This document shows positions 50,494 through 59,011 of a stretch of 64,000 bases of DNA, one piece after another (position 1 is the first letter of the stretch; each line of letters begins with the position of its first letter). The position numbers were made by a program, and so were the translations under genes. The stretch is from TMED23 sp964566055. GTDB taxonomy: Bacteria; Pseudomonadota; Alphaproteobacteria; Rhodospirillales; UBA2165. Location: contig CAZMHI010000019.1 in the NCBI GenBank assembly GCA_964566055.1, positions 1 through 64,000 on the forward strand, given 5' to 3'. The notes beneath the pieces are model-generated. The model worked only from the letters and a program-made list of their open reading frames with translations, was not told the DNA's origin and did not search any database.

Positions 50494-51858
50494 ATGAAGT
50501 TGGGCGGTGATCTGCTTTCAATCAGGCAGAAGGGCTTCAAGTTTGGAATAGTGCTGACGGCGCTTTTTTCATTGAGCGCCTGTGATCTCATTAAGAACAG
50601 TAATTTGATGGACAGCTTCCGGCGTGAGCCTAAGCCGGCTGAGAGTATTGCGATCTCAGAACAGGGTTTTGGCAAATTGGCCAAGGGTGAATTCCTGGCC
50701 GCCCAGGCGCTGTTTGATCAAGCCCTGCAGACCAATCCGCGTGATGTCTATGCCCTCTTTGGCAAAGGCATCGTGCTCCAGCATAGTGGTCAGCTCGTTC
50801 ATGCCCGCCAAGTCTATGAAGCCATCATGGCGCTGCGTCCCGGACCGCAGACTAAATTACTGGTGCTCAATGATCTGGCGCCGCAATCGGTGCGTGAACT
50901 CGCCGGTTTAAATTTGTCACTGTTGCAAAGCCAGGGCGTCTCGAACGCCTTTGGACCTCCGGGACAGCCAAGTGGCACGGCTGCGCCCGCCGCCCCACGC
51001 GTGCAAATGCCAGCTGCCGCGACCCGCGCCCCGGCTCTGCCATCCCGCTTGCGCAGCGCTCAGCCTGCACCGATGACACCCGGCACTTCTGTCGCCGACA
51101 GCAATATAATTTCCCGCTTTGAGACCTTGCAGAAATTGCGTGATCAAGGATTGGTGACGCCGGCGGAATATGCAGCCCGGCGCAAACGTAATGTCGGCGC
51201 GCAGACCAAACTGACCTCACCGCCGCCAGCTGCGGGTCTCTCCCGTTCCGTGCCCAGTGCCACTCAAATATCGGGCCGTTTGAAAGCCATCGGCCGGGCG
51301 CTTGAGCTTCGCGCCATCACGGTTCGCCAGCACGGCGCTGAACGCACAATGATTATTGATGGCTTGATGCCGGCTAATCCGAAGATTTCTGCGGCCCCGG
51401 CCATGGCGCCCAAAGGTCTGATGGCAGCCGCCGAAGCCGTCCGGCGGATTGAGATGTTGAAAGAGCGTGGCCTCATATCCGATGGTGAATATGCGAAAGA
51501 GAAAGCGGCCATTGAGCGCATCCTGGCGCCGAAAAAACCAGTGGTTTCTAAGGCGGCGAAAGCAGCTGCAACCGCAAAAGCCGCGCCTAAAGGGGGCCCG
51601 CAGCCGGCTGTTCATCTGGCCTCGTTCCGCTCCAAGCAAGCCGCCACAAGGGCCTGGACCCAGTTGCGCCGGGCGCATAGGTCTTTGCTGGGCCGACTGA
51701 AATCAGAGGTAACGCGGGTTAATCTCGGCCGCCGCAAAGGCGTCTACTACCGGCTCATCGCCGGGCCGTTTAAAAGCACGGCTGCCGCCACGGCTGCCTG
51801 CCGCCGCCTCAAATCCCGCCGCCAATATTGCGACACCGCCTTTATGAGCGGGGGTTGA
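50494..51858 (+). CDS. Lipoprotein with TPR, two SHOCT-like helices and a SPOR domain
   Basis: 454 residues. Lipobox FSLSAC with lipidated Cys30, a TPR-like region (GKGEFLAAQALFDQAL, DVYALFGKGIVLQHSGQ), Pro/Ala linkers, two SHOCT-like short helices (LQKLRDQGLVTPAEYAARR and IEMLKERGLISDGEYAKEK) and a C-terminal SPOR domain (about 375-454, with VHLASFRSKQAA and RLIAGPFKSTAAA). SPOR domains bind denuded septal peptidoglycan, so a cell-wall role at division is likely. The ATG with GGGGGTAGG upstream gives a proper lipoprotein; a longer frame adds 33 residues. Confidence 0.8.
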   Translation: MKLGGDLLSIRQKGFKFGIVLTALFSLSACDLIKNSNLMDSFRREPKPAESIAISEQGFGKLAKGEFLAAQALFDQALQTNPRDVYALFGKGIVLQHSGQLVHARQVYEAIMALRPGPQTKLLVLNDLAPQSVRELAGLNLSLLQSQGVSNAFGPPGQPSGTAAPAAPRVQMPAAATRAPALPSRLRSAQPAPMTPGTSVADSNIISRFETLQKLRDQGLVTPAEYAARRKRNVGAQTKLTSPPPAAGLSRSVPSATQISGRLKAIGRALELRAITVRQHGAERTMIIDGLMPANPKISAAPAMAPKGLMAAAEAVRRIEMLKERGLISDGEYAKEKAAIERILAPKKPVVSKAAKAAATAKAAPKGGPQPAVHLASFRSKQAATRAWTQLRRAHRSLLGRLKSEVTRVNLGRRKGVYYRLIAGPFKSTAAATAACRRLKSRRQYCDTAFMSGG

Positions 51859-51868
51859 TCCAACAAAC

Positions 51869-51926
51869 GGGGACATCTTTTTGGCACATCCTATCGGCCT
51901 TTAAATTGGTAGCCTAAGGTGTCCCC
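51869..51926. repeat. Inverted GGGGACA/TGTCCCC repeat, possible relic
   Basis: GGGGACA and TGTCCCC, about 44 bases apart, bound a stretch just after the SPOR gene; outer bases resemble the ends of small palindromic REP-like elements. No transposase is present. The 246-base gap to the next gene is otherwise AT-rich. Confidence 0.3.
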
Positions 51927-52104
51927 ACTTAGTGTGGTGAGAGGGTTTAACACCCCCTAGTTCACAAAATTTATTGAAGATCTAATAAAACACTCTCTGG
52001 CCCCGCCATAGCCAATATGTGAATGGTGAGGTACGTCACAGCCTATTTTTAATATACTCTTTATAATATTAATGTGATAAAATATTATTCCAAATGAGAG
52101 AATT

Positions 52105-52731
52105 ATGATACTGCGTATATTGATTTTAACACTGATGCTGGTTACAGCCTCTTCAATCGCCGGGGCACAGAAATCTGCTGTCGGAATTTTGCAGGAAAAG
52201 CCTAACAACAGTTGGAAGACCGGTGTTTGGAATGAAAAACGCATGGCGCGCTACGAAGGTTTTGAACTTGCCTTCTTTGGACAACGTTTTTTACGCGGCG
52301 AAGATATCGACCCAAACCGGCATACTGCGGAAATATTATTCGAAGCCGCTGCCCGTAAAGACCCAAGCATGACATCAATGATCGGTGGATACTATCTTGA
52401 TAATGATAACAAAGCGACAGCTCTCAAATGGTTTACCCGTGGCATGAAGACTGGCGACAAATATTCTTTGTCCTACTTAGGTTTGTTTATGAATTGGACC
52501 GGTCGCGAAATTTTGAAGAAACAAAACCCCACCGACCCACCGAATAGTGAAGCCTTGTCATTGCTCTACGCCGCCCAGCATTTCGGCTACGACGCACAAT
52601 CTATAGTGTTCGATGCAATTTACTATCAAGCTGGCCCGAAAATATTGAGTAGCGCAAAGAAACAATCTCAAAAATACATCGTCAACCCTATGCTACTCCT
52701 TAATTTTCCAGTTTTTAGAAACAGACAATAA
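52105..52731 (+). CDS. Secreted protein of unknown function, Sel1-like repeats
   Basis: 208 residues with a signal peptide (LILTLMLVTASSIAGAQ, cleavage near residue 21) and helical repeats such as AEILFEAAARKDPSMTSMIGGYYLDNDNKATALKWFTRGMKTG that resemble a single Sel1 unit. It should act in the periplasm. GAGAG precedes the ATG. No family beyond Sel1-like is recognised and no neighbour is coupled to it. Confidence 0.68.
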   Translation: MILRILILTLMLVTASSIAGAQKSAVGILQEKPNNSWKTGVWNEKRMARYEGFELAFFGQRFLRGEDIDPNRHTAEILFEAAARKDPSMTSMIGGYYLDNDNKATALKWFTRGMKTGDKYSLSYLGLFMNWTGREILKKQNPTDPPNSEALSLLYAAQHFGYDAQSIVFDAIYYQAGPKILSSAKKQSQKYIVNPMLLLNFPVFRNRQ

Positions 52732-52745
52732 AATTATATATGTAG

Positions 52746-53272
52746 TTAGGCGCCGAGCTGTCTTAACTGTGCACGAACGTGACTTAATTGCCGGTGTAAT
52801 GAATCAGATTCTCGTCTCAATCTGGCCAACTTATCGGGATCACTGGTATTATACAGTTGGCTTCGAACTCGGTTTATATCTCGTAAAATTCTATTCTCAT
52901 CTCTTCTTAATCGACTGATCCTCTGTTCTCTACTGCCTCCATTTCTGGGGCGGTAGGCAGCCAACTCGACACCACCTTCCGCACTTGCCATGTGATTTTC
53001 CGGGCGATTTCCTTGTCGAGACAACTCTTCATTAATCGCCGCCTCGGTTTCTCCGCCGGGTTTCATTATGCCATCTCGAATAAGTTTCTTTTCTTTTTGA
53101 ATATCATTATGGCGTTAAACATCTGTTGATCGGGATAGGGAGTCATATCATAAGGCGGCGTTTCATATCGCCCGATTTGCTTTAGCGCTTTTTTGAGGGC
53201 GAGGGTATCTTCCTCTTCGACTGGCCGGTCTGAACCGATATCGTCTTTGAGGCGTAGTAGGTTAGAGAACAT
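52746..53272 (-). pseudogene. Frameshifted peptidoglycan-binding-like gene
   Basis: Two adjoining reading frames, 68 codons (53272 to 53066) then 106 codons (53066 to 52746), together make one protein. The first has MFSNLLRLKDDIGSD and ALKQIGRYETPPYDMTPYPD, a degenerate peptidoglycan-binding-domain start; reading on in the -1 frame gives DGIMKPGGETEAAINEEL, the expected continuation of this kind of domain. The frames switch near an A-rich tract (about 53080-53097). The remaining part is a charged coiled coil. It is a single-base indel, a sequencing error, or less likely programmed frameshifting. No signal peptide. Confidence 0.65.
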
Positions 53273-53480
53273 ATTATAATTTCCTTTTAGTTAGATAAAA
53301 ATTCCATTTTAATTTCACAAATATATACGTTTTTGGTGAAAATTTGTACACATCGGGGTTTATCTGCGTTATTTAACGCGCCTTGTTGGAATTTAAATCA
53401 TATTCGATAGTCATGTTCAACAAAAAAGAACATAAATCGAACAGATATTTATGTGATCTAATTAAATACCTGGCACCAAA

Positions 53481-55823
53481 TTAGTCATGGCTGGTTGGTT
53501 TATTCGCTTCCAGCAATTCCTCCATGCGGGCGTTTACCTGTTCGGCGACGGTAAAGGCCTGAGCCTTACCGCGGAGATATTGCTCCGGCCATTGCTGCCC
53601 ATCCCAGCCATAGTGGGCGGCGGCGTGGAGGGTGAAAAACGGATCGGCCAGGTGAGGCCGGGCCAGCGCCACCAGATCAGCGCGACCGGCCGCCAGGATT
53701 GTATTAACCTGATCGGCTGTCGTGATGTTGCCGACGGCGATGGTGGGAATACCGGCTTCCAAGCGAATTTGCTCACTGAGATGAGCCTGGAACATGCGGC
53801 CATAAATCGGCTCCGCTTCGGTCGTCGTTTGGCCGGCTGAGACATTGATGATGTCCGCCCCGCCCGCATAAAGCGCCCTGGCAATTTCCACCGCCTCATC
53901 ACCGGAGACCCCTTTACTGCCAACCCAGTCTTCCGCCGAGATACGCACCGAGATCGGTTTGCCGGCCGGCCAGGCCTCTCGCACAGCTTTAAGCACTTCC
54001 AGCGGAAAGCGCAGGCGGTTCTCGAGGGAACCACCGTATTCATCATTCCGGATATTACTGACCGGGGAGATAAAACTTGAGAGTAAATAGCCGTGCGCCG
54101 CATGAAGTTCGACCATATCAAATCCGGCTTCTGCAGCCATGCCGGTGGCAGCTGCAAAATCATCTCGTACTTTATCCATATCGGCGCGGTCCATCTCTTT
54201 CGGCACCTGGCTCTCGGGTGTGAACGGGATAGCGGAAGCAGATAGAATTGGCCATATGTCCTTTTCAAGCGGCGCTCCATTGTCATCCCAGGCAATTTTG
54301 CACGAACCTTTGCGCCCGGCATGGGCCAGCTGCATGCAGATTCTAGATTCTGAGTTTTCATGGACAAAATCAACGACCCGGGCCCAGGCAGGAACATGCT
54401 CCGGCTTATACATGCCGGCACATTTGTAGGAAATACGGCCTTCTGGCGAGACATCGGTCATTTCCGTGAATATCAGCCCGGCACCGCCTTTGGCATAGCT
54501 GCCGTGATGCACCAGATGCCAGTCATTAACCGTGCCGTCCGTAGCGGAATATTGGCACATCGGCGCCACGACCACCCGGTTTTGCAGCTCGACAGTACCG
54601 ATCCGATAGGGCGTGAACATCGGCGGTGGCGGGTTATTGCCCGCAACATCATAGCCCTGATCTTCTTTGACCAAACCCGCATACCAGTGATTAATATCGG
54701 CGCCATAGTCAGGGTCCCGCAGGCTGAGGTTTTCGTAAGTGACGGCTTTATTGCGGCTCAAGAAATTAAAAGCGTATTGCTTTGGTGTCAGATCATTGTA
54801 CCGCCTTGCATGTTCGTACCAGCCGAGACTGACCAAGGCGGTCCGCTGCAATCGTGCAACCTCGTCTTTGCGTTGTTCTTCGTATGATTGGATGGCGGCT
54901 TGAATGCTGCTTTCGTTGATGATTGCCTCGGATAACGTGATCGCATCTTCCATGGCGATCTTGGTGCCTGAGCCGATGGAAAATTGCGCCGTATGCACCG
55001 CATCACCGATCAGCACGATATTTTCGTGTGACCAGTTTTCAGCCGTCACAACCGGAAAGTTCCGCCAGATCGATTTGTTGGAGAGCAAAGGATGACCGTC
55101 CAATTCGTCCGCGAACATGTCTTCAAAATAGGCGATGGTTTCTGCTTCATCTGCCTGATCCAGCCCGGCTTTTTTCCAAGTATCTTCATGAGTTTCCAAA
55201 ATCCAGGTTGAGCCTGCTTTACCGACACCCTGGCCATATTGATAGGCGTGGTTATAGAACCAGCCATGTTCGTTTTCTTTAAATATAAAGGTGAAGGCAT
55301 CAAACTTTTGCGTCGTGCCAAGCCAGACGAATTTGGTCTGGCGATAGTCGATATTGGGCTTGAAGTGGTCTTTATGGGCTTCACGGACAAAACTGTTGAG
55401 ACCATCCGCGCCCAGCACCAAATCGGCATCCCGTAATTTATCAAGATTATCAATCGTGGTCTCAAAGTTCATTTTGACGCCAAGCTCGGCGCAGCGTTTC
55501 TGGAAAATCTTCAACAAAGTCATCCGCGCCATACCGGCAAAGCCATGCCCGCCGGAGCGAATACGCTCACCCCGGTAGCGCACCTCGATCTCATTCCAAT
55601 AGGCAAATTGATTACGGATTTCCTGATAAGTGACCGCGTCCTGACCCATAAAATTTTCGAGCGTTTCATCTGAAAAGACGACACCGAAGCCAAAAGTATC
55701 GTCGGCGCTATTTTGCTCATAGACAGTAATGTCATGATCAGGATCGGCGAGCTTCATCAGGATGGAAAAATAAAGTCCACCCGGCCCGCCGCCAACGACA
55801 TTTATTTTTAGAGGCTTAACCAT
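53481..55823 (-). CDS. Flavin hydroxylase/OYE fusion acting on an aryl-CoA
   Basis: 780-residue fusion. Residues 1-380 are an FAD aromatic hydroxylase (NVVGGGPGGLYFSI at the start, LIGDAVHTAQFSIGSGTKIAMEDA late); from about 400 comes an old-yellow-enzyme domain (VVAPMCQYSATDGTVNDWHLVHHG, FDMVELHAAHGYL). This is the architecture of salicylyl-CoA 5-hydroxylase and of 2-aminobenzoyl-CoA monooxygenase/reductase. The substrate is a CoA-activated hydroxy- or amino-benzoate; the neighbouring EntE-like ligase favours salicylate. Chosen ATG (MVKPLKI) has GGGGAA upstream. Divergent from the ligase. Confidence 0.85.
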   Translation of the reverse strand: MVKPLKINVVGGGPGGLYFSILMKLADPDHDITVYEQNSADDTFGFGVVFSDETLENFMGQDAVTYQEIRNQFAYWNEIEVRYRGERIRSGGHGFAGMARMTLLKIFQKRCAELGVKMNFETTIDNLDKLRDADLVLGADGLNSFVREAHKDHFKPNIDYRQTKFVWLGTTQKFDAFTFIFKENEHGWFYNHAYQYGQGVGKAGSTWILETHEDTWKKAGLDQADEAETIAYFEDMFADELDGHPLLSNKSIWRNFPVVTAENWSHENIVLIGDAVHTAQFSIGSGTKIAMEDAITLSEAIINESSIQAAIQSYEEQRKDEVARLQRTALVSLGWYEHARRYNDLTPKQYAFNFLSRNKAVTYENLSLRDPDYGADINHWYAGLVKEDQGYDVAGNNPPPPMFTPYRIGTVELQNRVVVAPMCQYSATDGTVNDWHLVHHGSYAKGGAGLIFTEMTDVSPEGRISYKCAGMYKPEHVPAWARVVDFVHENSESRICMQLAHAGRKGSCKIAWDDNGAPLEKDIWPILSASAIPFTPESQVPKEMDRADMDKVRDDFAAATGMAAEAGFDMVELHAAHGYLLSSFISPVSNIRNDEYGGSLENRLRFPLEVLKAVREAWPAGKPISVRISAEDWVGSKGVSGDEAVEIARALYAGGADIINVSAGQTTTEAEPIYGRMFQAHLSEQIRLEAGIPTIAVGNITTADQVNTILAAGRADLVALARPHLADPFFTLHAAAHYGWDGQQWPEQYLRGKAQAFTVAEQVNARMEELLEANKPTSHD

Positions 55824-55875
55824 AGATATGTTCCCCAAGATCATTATGTGATGTTTTTTGATTGATCCAGTTATT

Positions 55876-55891
55876 GATTAGCATGCTATTC
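55876..55891. promoter_or_regulatory. Near-palindrome between hydroxylase and ligase genes
   Basis: GATTAGCATGCTATTC contains the perfect palindrome TAGCATGCTA with one mismatched pair outside it. It lies in the 105-base divergent region about 40-55 bases from each start, where one regulator could control both genes. Confidence 0.45.
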
Positions 55892-55928
55892 TTTTACACC
55901 AAATCAAGCATTAAACTTGGGGGCGGGA

Positions 55929-57557
55929 ATGTTAGAACACTGTGTCGAATGGCCAGCCGAATTTGCCGACGCGTACCGCCGCAAAGGCTATTGGCAGGAC
56001 ATTAATCTTTATCAGCATTTTTGCGGGCTGGTAGAGCGTTTCGGTGATCAGGAAGCCATTGTTTTCAACGAGCAGCGGCTGACTTTCAGTCAATTATTGA
56101 GCCAGGTCGACAGCACTGCAGCAGCCTTGTCCGAAAGCGGGCTCAAGGCCGGAGAACGTGTGGTCTTCCAACTGCCGAATTGCCCGGAATTTGTCATCAC
56201 CTTTTATGCCCTGCTGAAAATCGGCGTCATCCCGGTAATGGCCCTGCCTCCCCACCGCGAAACCGAGATCACCCATTTTGTAAATCATGCCGAAGCCATC
56301 GCCTATTTTTTCCCAGCCAAAGTCCGTGATTTCGATTATCGCGAGATGGCAGAAAATGTCCGCACCGAATGCCCCAGCCTGAAACATCTTTTTGTATTGG
56401 GTGACGCTCACGAAGATCAACAGTCACTCGGTGATATTTTTACCGGCACTGCACCAGATAGCCCCACTTCACAGGTACCGGCTTCCGAAGTTGCTTTTAT
56501 GCTGCTCTCTGGCGGTACGACGGCTTTGCCGAAGCTGATCCCCCGGACCCATAACGATTACCTGTATAATTTAGAACAAGCTGCGATCACCGGCGGCTTA
56601 TCGGATGGCGTGACTTTTATGGCGGCCTTGCCGATGGCGCATAATTATACCCTGGGCTGCCCCGGATTTCTCGGCGCGCTGGCCTTTGGCGGCCGTGTGG
56701 TGATTGCACCGGCGCTTGATCCGGAAACCATATTTAGTTTGGTCGAGCAGGAAAAAATCAATGTTATTCCAGCCGCCATCCCACTGATCGTCAATTGGCT
56801 TAATTCTGATATCCCTGAGCTATTCGATCTGTCATCGCTTAACCTGATTACTAATGGCGGGGCAAAACTGCAGCCAGAGCTGCGCCAGCAGCTCGAGCAG
56901 AAATTCGATTGCACCTTTCAGGAAATTTATGGCACCGCCGAAGGGCTTTTGAATTTCACCCCACTCGATGGACCAGACAATGTTCGCTTCAACAGTTCCG
57001 GCAAGCCGCTCTCCGAAGATGATGAGATAAAAATCATCGATGACGATGGCAATGAAGTGGCCGATGGCGAATTGGGAGAGCTGGTGGTCCGCGGCCCCTA
57101 CACCATTCGCGGTTACTACAAGGCGCCGGAAAATAATAAAAGTGGCTTCACCGCGGACGGATTTTATAAAATGGGTGATCTGGTGCGTCTCAAAAACGGC
57201 TATCTTTATTGCGAAGGCCGCAGTAAGGATCTGATCAATCGCGGCGGCGAAAAAATCAGCTGCGACGAAGTGGAAAAACACATGCTCGCCAATCCCAAGA
57301 TCAAAAGCGCTGCCTTGGTCGCTATGCCGGACCCGGTTTTTGGCGAAAAAGCCTGCGCTTTTGTGATTCTGCAAGAAGATCAGAGCATGGATTTGGAAGA
57401 CTTAAAGACCTATTTGCTAGCGCAAAAAATCGCCAAGTTCAAGCTGCCCGAGCGGTTGGAAATCGCCGACAGTTTTCCGATCAGTCCGGCCGGCAAAATC
57501 CTCAAGAAAGAACTGCGGCAGATAATATCAGACAAGCTGGCGCAAGAATCTGCTTGA
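55929..57557 (+). CDS. EntE/DhbE-like aryl acid adenylate-forming ligase
   Basis: 542 residues. The start CVEWPAEFADAYRRKGYWQDINLY is typical of 2,3-dihydroxybenzoate/salicylate-AMP ligases. LLSGGTTALPKLIPRTHNDY is the phosphate loop (about 200), IYGTAEGLLNF the A5 motif, GYLYCEGRSKDLINRGGEKIS the hinge and FPISPAGKILKKEL the catalytic lysine near the end. It activates a hydroxylated benzoate, either to the AMP ester or directly to the CoA ester used by the divergent hydroxylase. ATG is preceded by GGGGGCGGG. Confidence 0.85.
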   Translation: MLEHCVEWPAEFADAYRRKGYWQDINLYQHFCGLVERFGDQEAIVFNEQRLTFSQLLSQVDSTAAALSESGLKAGERVVFQLPNCPEFVITFYALLKIGVIPVMALPPHRETEITHFVNHAEAIAYFFPAKVRDFDYREMAENVRTECPSLKHLFVLGDAHEDQQSLGDIFTGTAPDSPTSQVPASEVAFMLLSGGTTALPKLIPRTHNDYLYNLEQAAITGGLSDGVTFMAALPMAHNYTLGCPGFLGALAFGGRVVIAPALDPETIFSLVEQEKINVIPAAIPLIVNWLNSDIPELFDLSSLNLITNGGAKLQPELRQQLEQKFDCTFQEIYGTAEGLLNFTPLDGPDNVRFNSSGKPLSEDDEIKIIDDDGNEVADGELGELVVRGPYTIRGYYKAPENNKSGFTADGFYKMGDLVRLKNGYLYCEGRSKDLINRGGEKISCDEVEKHMLANPKIKSAALVAMPDPVFGEKACAFVILQEDQSMDLEDLKTYLLAQKIAKFKLPERLEIADSFPISPAGKILKKELRQIISDKLAQESA

Positions 57558-57622
57558 ATTGAGCGGGCCACTGACAAATAACTGGCAAATAACAAATAAA
57601 ATTAAATTTCACGGAACATGCC

Positions 57623-59011
57623 ATGTCACAAGAAACCTTAGGCTGGGAGGAATGGGCATCCTTTCCTAAACTCGGCGTGCCTGCCGTAATCGCTAAAATT
57701 GATACCGGCGCCCGCACCTCGGCCCTTCATGCTTTCGCCATTGAGCCATTTGGTACGGATACCAAGCCCTATGTGCGGTTTGGCATTCATCCGGTGCCGG
57801 ATCGCCCGGACATTGAAATATTTTGCTCGGCCAAAATGGTCGACCGCCGCGAGATCACCAGCTCTAACGGCGAAAAAGAGCTCCGTTATGTGATTGAAAC
57901 GCCAGTGCGGATTGGCGACCAGGAATGGCCAATTGAGATTACGCTAACCAACCGGGAAAATCTGCAATACCGCATGTTGCTGGGCCGCACGGCAATTTCT
58001 GAAAATATGATTGTCGATCCCAACCGAAGTTTTTTGCAAAGCGAGCTCTCATACGATCTCTATAAAAACCTCAAGAAAACTAAACCGGTTGAACGGCCAC
58101 TGCGGCTTGGCCTGTTAACCCGTGAGCCCAACAATTATTCCAGCCGCCGTATCATGCAGGCAGCCGAAGAGAAAGGTCATGTCTGTGAGATCGTCAATCC
58201 CACGCGATGTTATATGGATATCAATGCGTTATCGCCGGAAGTGCATTACGCAGGTGAATCACTGCCTAGGTTTGATGCCGTCATTCCCCGGATCGGCGCC
58301 TCGATCACTGAATACGGTATGGCCGTGGTGCGCCAGTTCAACCTGATGGGGGCATTTTGCCTGAACGAAGCGGCGGCGATCGGCGCTTCACGGGACAAGC
58401 TTTTTGCGCATCAAGTGCTGGCCCAGCATCGCATTGATATGCCGGTCACGGCGTTTGCCAAATCTACCCAACAAACTGCGGCCCTGATCGATATTGTCGG
58501 CGGCGCTCCTTTGGTGGTGAAACTGCTGGAATCGACCCAAGGGCGGGGTGTTGTGCTGGCAGAAACCAAAAAAGCAGCCGAATCCGTCATCGGCGCTTTC
58601 AGGGGGTTGCGCGCCAACTTCCTGGTCCAGGAATTTATCAAAGAAGCCGCCGGCACCGATATCCGTTGTCTCGTAGTGGGCGGCAAGGTGATCGCCTCAA
58701 TGATGCGGCAGGCCGAAGCCGGTGAGTTTAAAAGCAATCTCCATCGCGGCGGTGAAGCGCTGCCGGTTAAAATCTCCAAAGCCGAGCGCGCCATTGCGGT
58801 GAAGGCCGCTAAGGCGATTGGCTTGAACGTGGCAGGCGTTGATCTCCTGCGCTCAGATGCCGGTCCGAAAGTCCTTGAGATCAATTCATCACCGGGTCTG
58901 CAAGGAGTTGAGCGCGCCACCGGCATCGATGTCGCGACACAAATGATTAATTACGTCGAAAAAAGCGTCAAACCGCGCTTCCGCAATAAGCGGGCAAAAA
59001 AAACAAATTAA
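57623..59011 (+). CDS. RimB-RimK fusion: retropepsin-like domain plus ATP-grasp ligase
   Basis: 462 residues in two domains. Residues 1-135 have the retropepsin-like signature KIDTGARTSALHA (catalytic Asp27) of the RimB (ATP-dependent zinc/aspartic protease) family; 140-440 are a RimK-type ATP-grasp ligase, with LGLLTREPNNYSSRRI, VKLLESTQGRGVVL, VQEFIKEAAGTDIRCLVVG and the metal/ATP motif VLEINSSPGLQGVE. RimK adds glutamates to ribosomal protein S6, and in pseudomonads RimB is the separate protease of the same operon. Here both are one protein, so ligation and cleavage may be linked; the target is inferred. Confidence 0.88.
   Translation: MSQETLGWEEWASFPKLGVPAVIAKIDTGARTSALHAFAIEPFGTDTKPYVRFGIHPVPDRPDIEIFCSAKMVDRREITSSNGEKELRYVIETPVRIGDQEWPIEITLTNRENLQYRMLLGRTAISENMIVDPNRSFLQSELSYDLYKNLKKTKPVERPLRLGLLTREPNNYSSRRIMQAAEEKGHVCEIVNPTRCYMDINALSPEVHYAGESLPRFDAVIPRIGASITEYGMAVVRQFNLMGAFCLNEAAAIGASRDKLFAHQVLAQHRIDMPVTAFAKSTQQTAALIDIVGGAPLVVKLLESTQGRGVVLAETKKAAESVIGAFRGLRANFLVQEFIKEAAGTDIRCLVVGGKVIASMMRQAEAGEFKSNLHRGGEALPVKISKAERAIAVKAAKAIGLNVAGVDLLRSDAGPKVLEINSSPGLQGVERATGIDVATQMINYVEKSVKPRFRNKRAKKTN

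Noticed and set aside
53080..53097. Programmed -1 frameshift site in the PG-binding-like gene
   Set aside because: Sequence reads TTC-AAA-AAG-AAA-AGA, lacking the full A-AAA-AAG slippery heptamer, and no strong downstream stem was identified. Kept only as one option for the frameshift.
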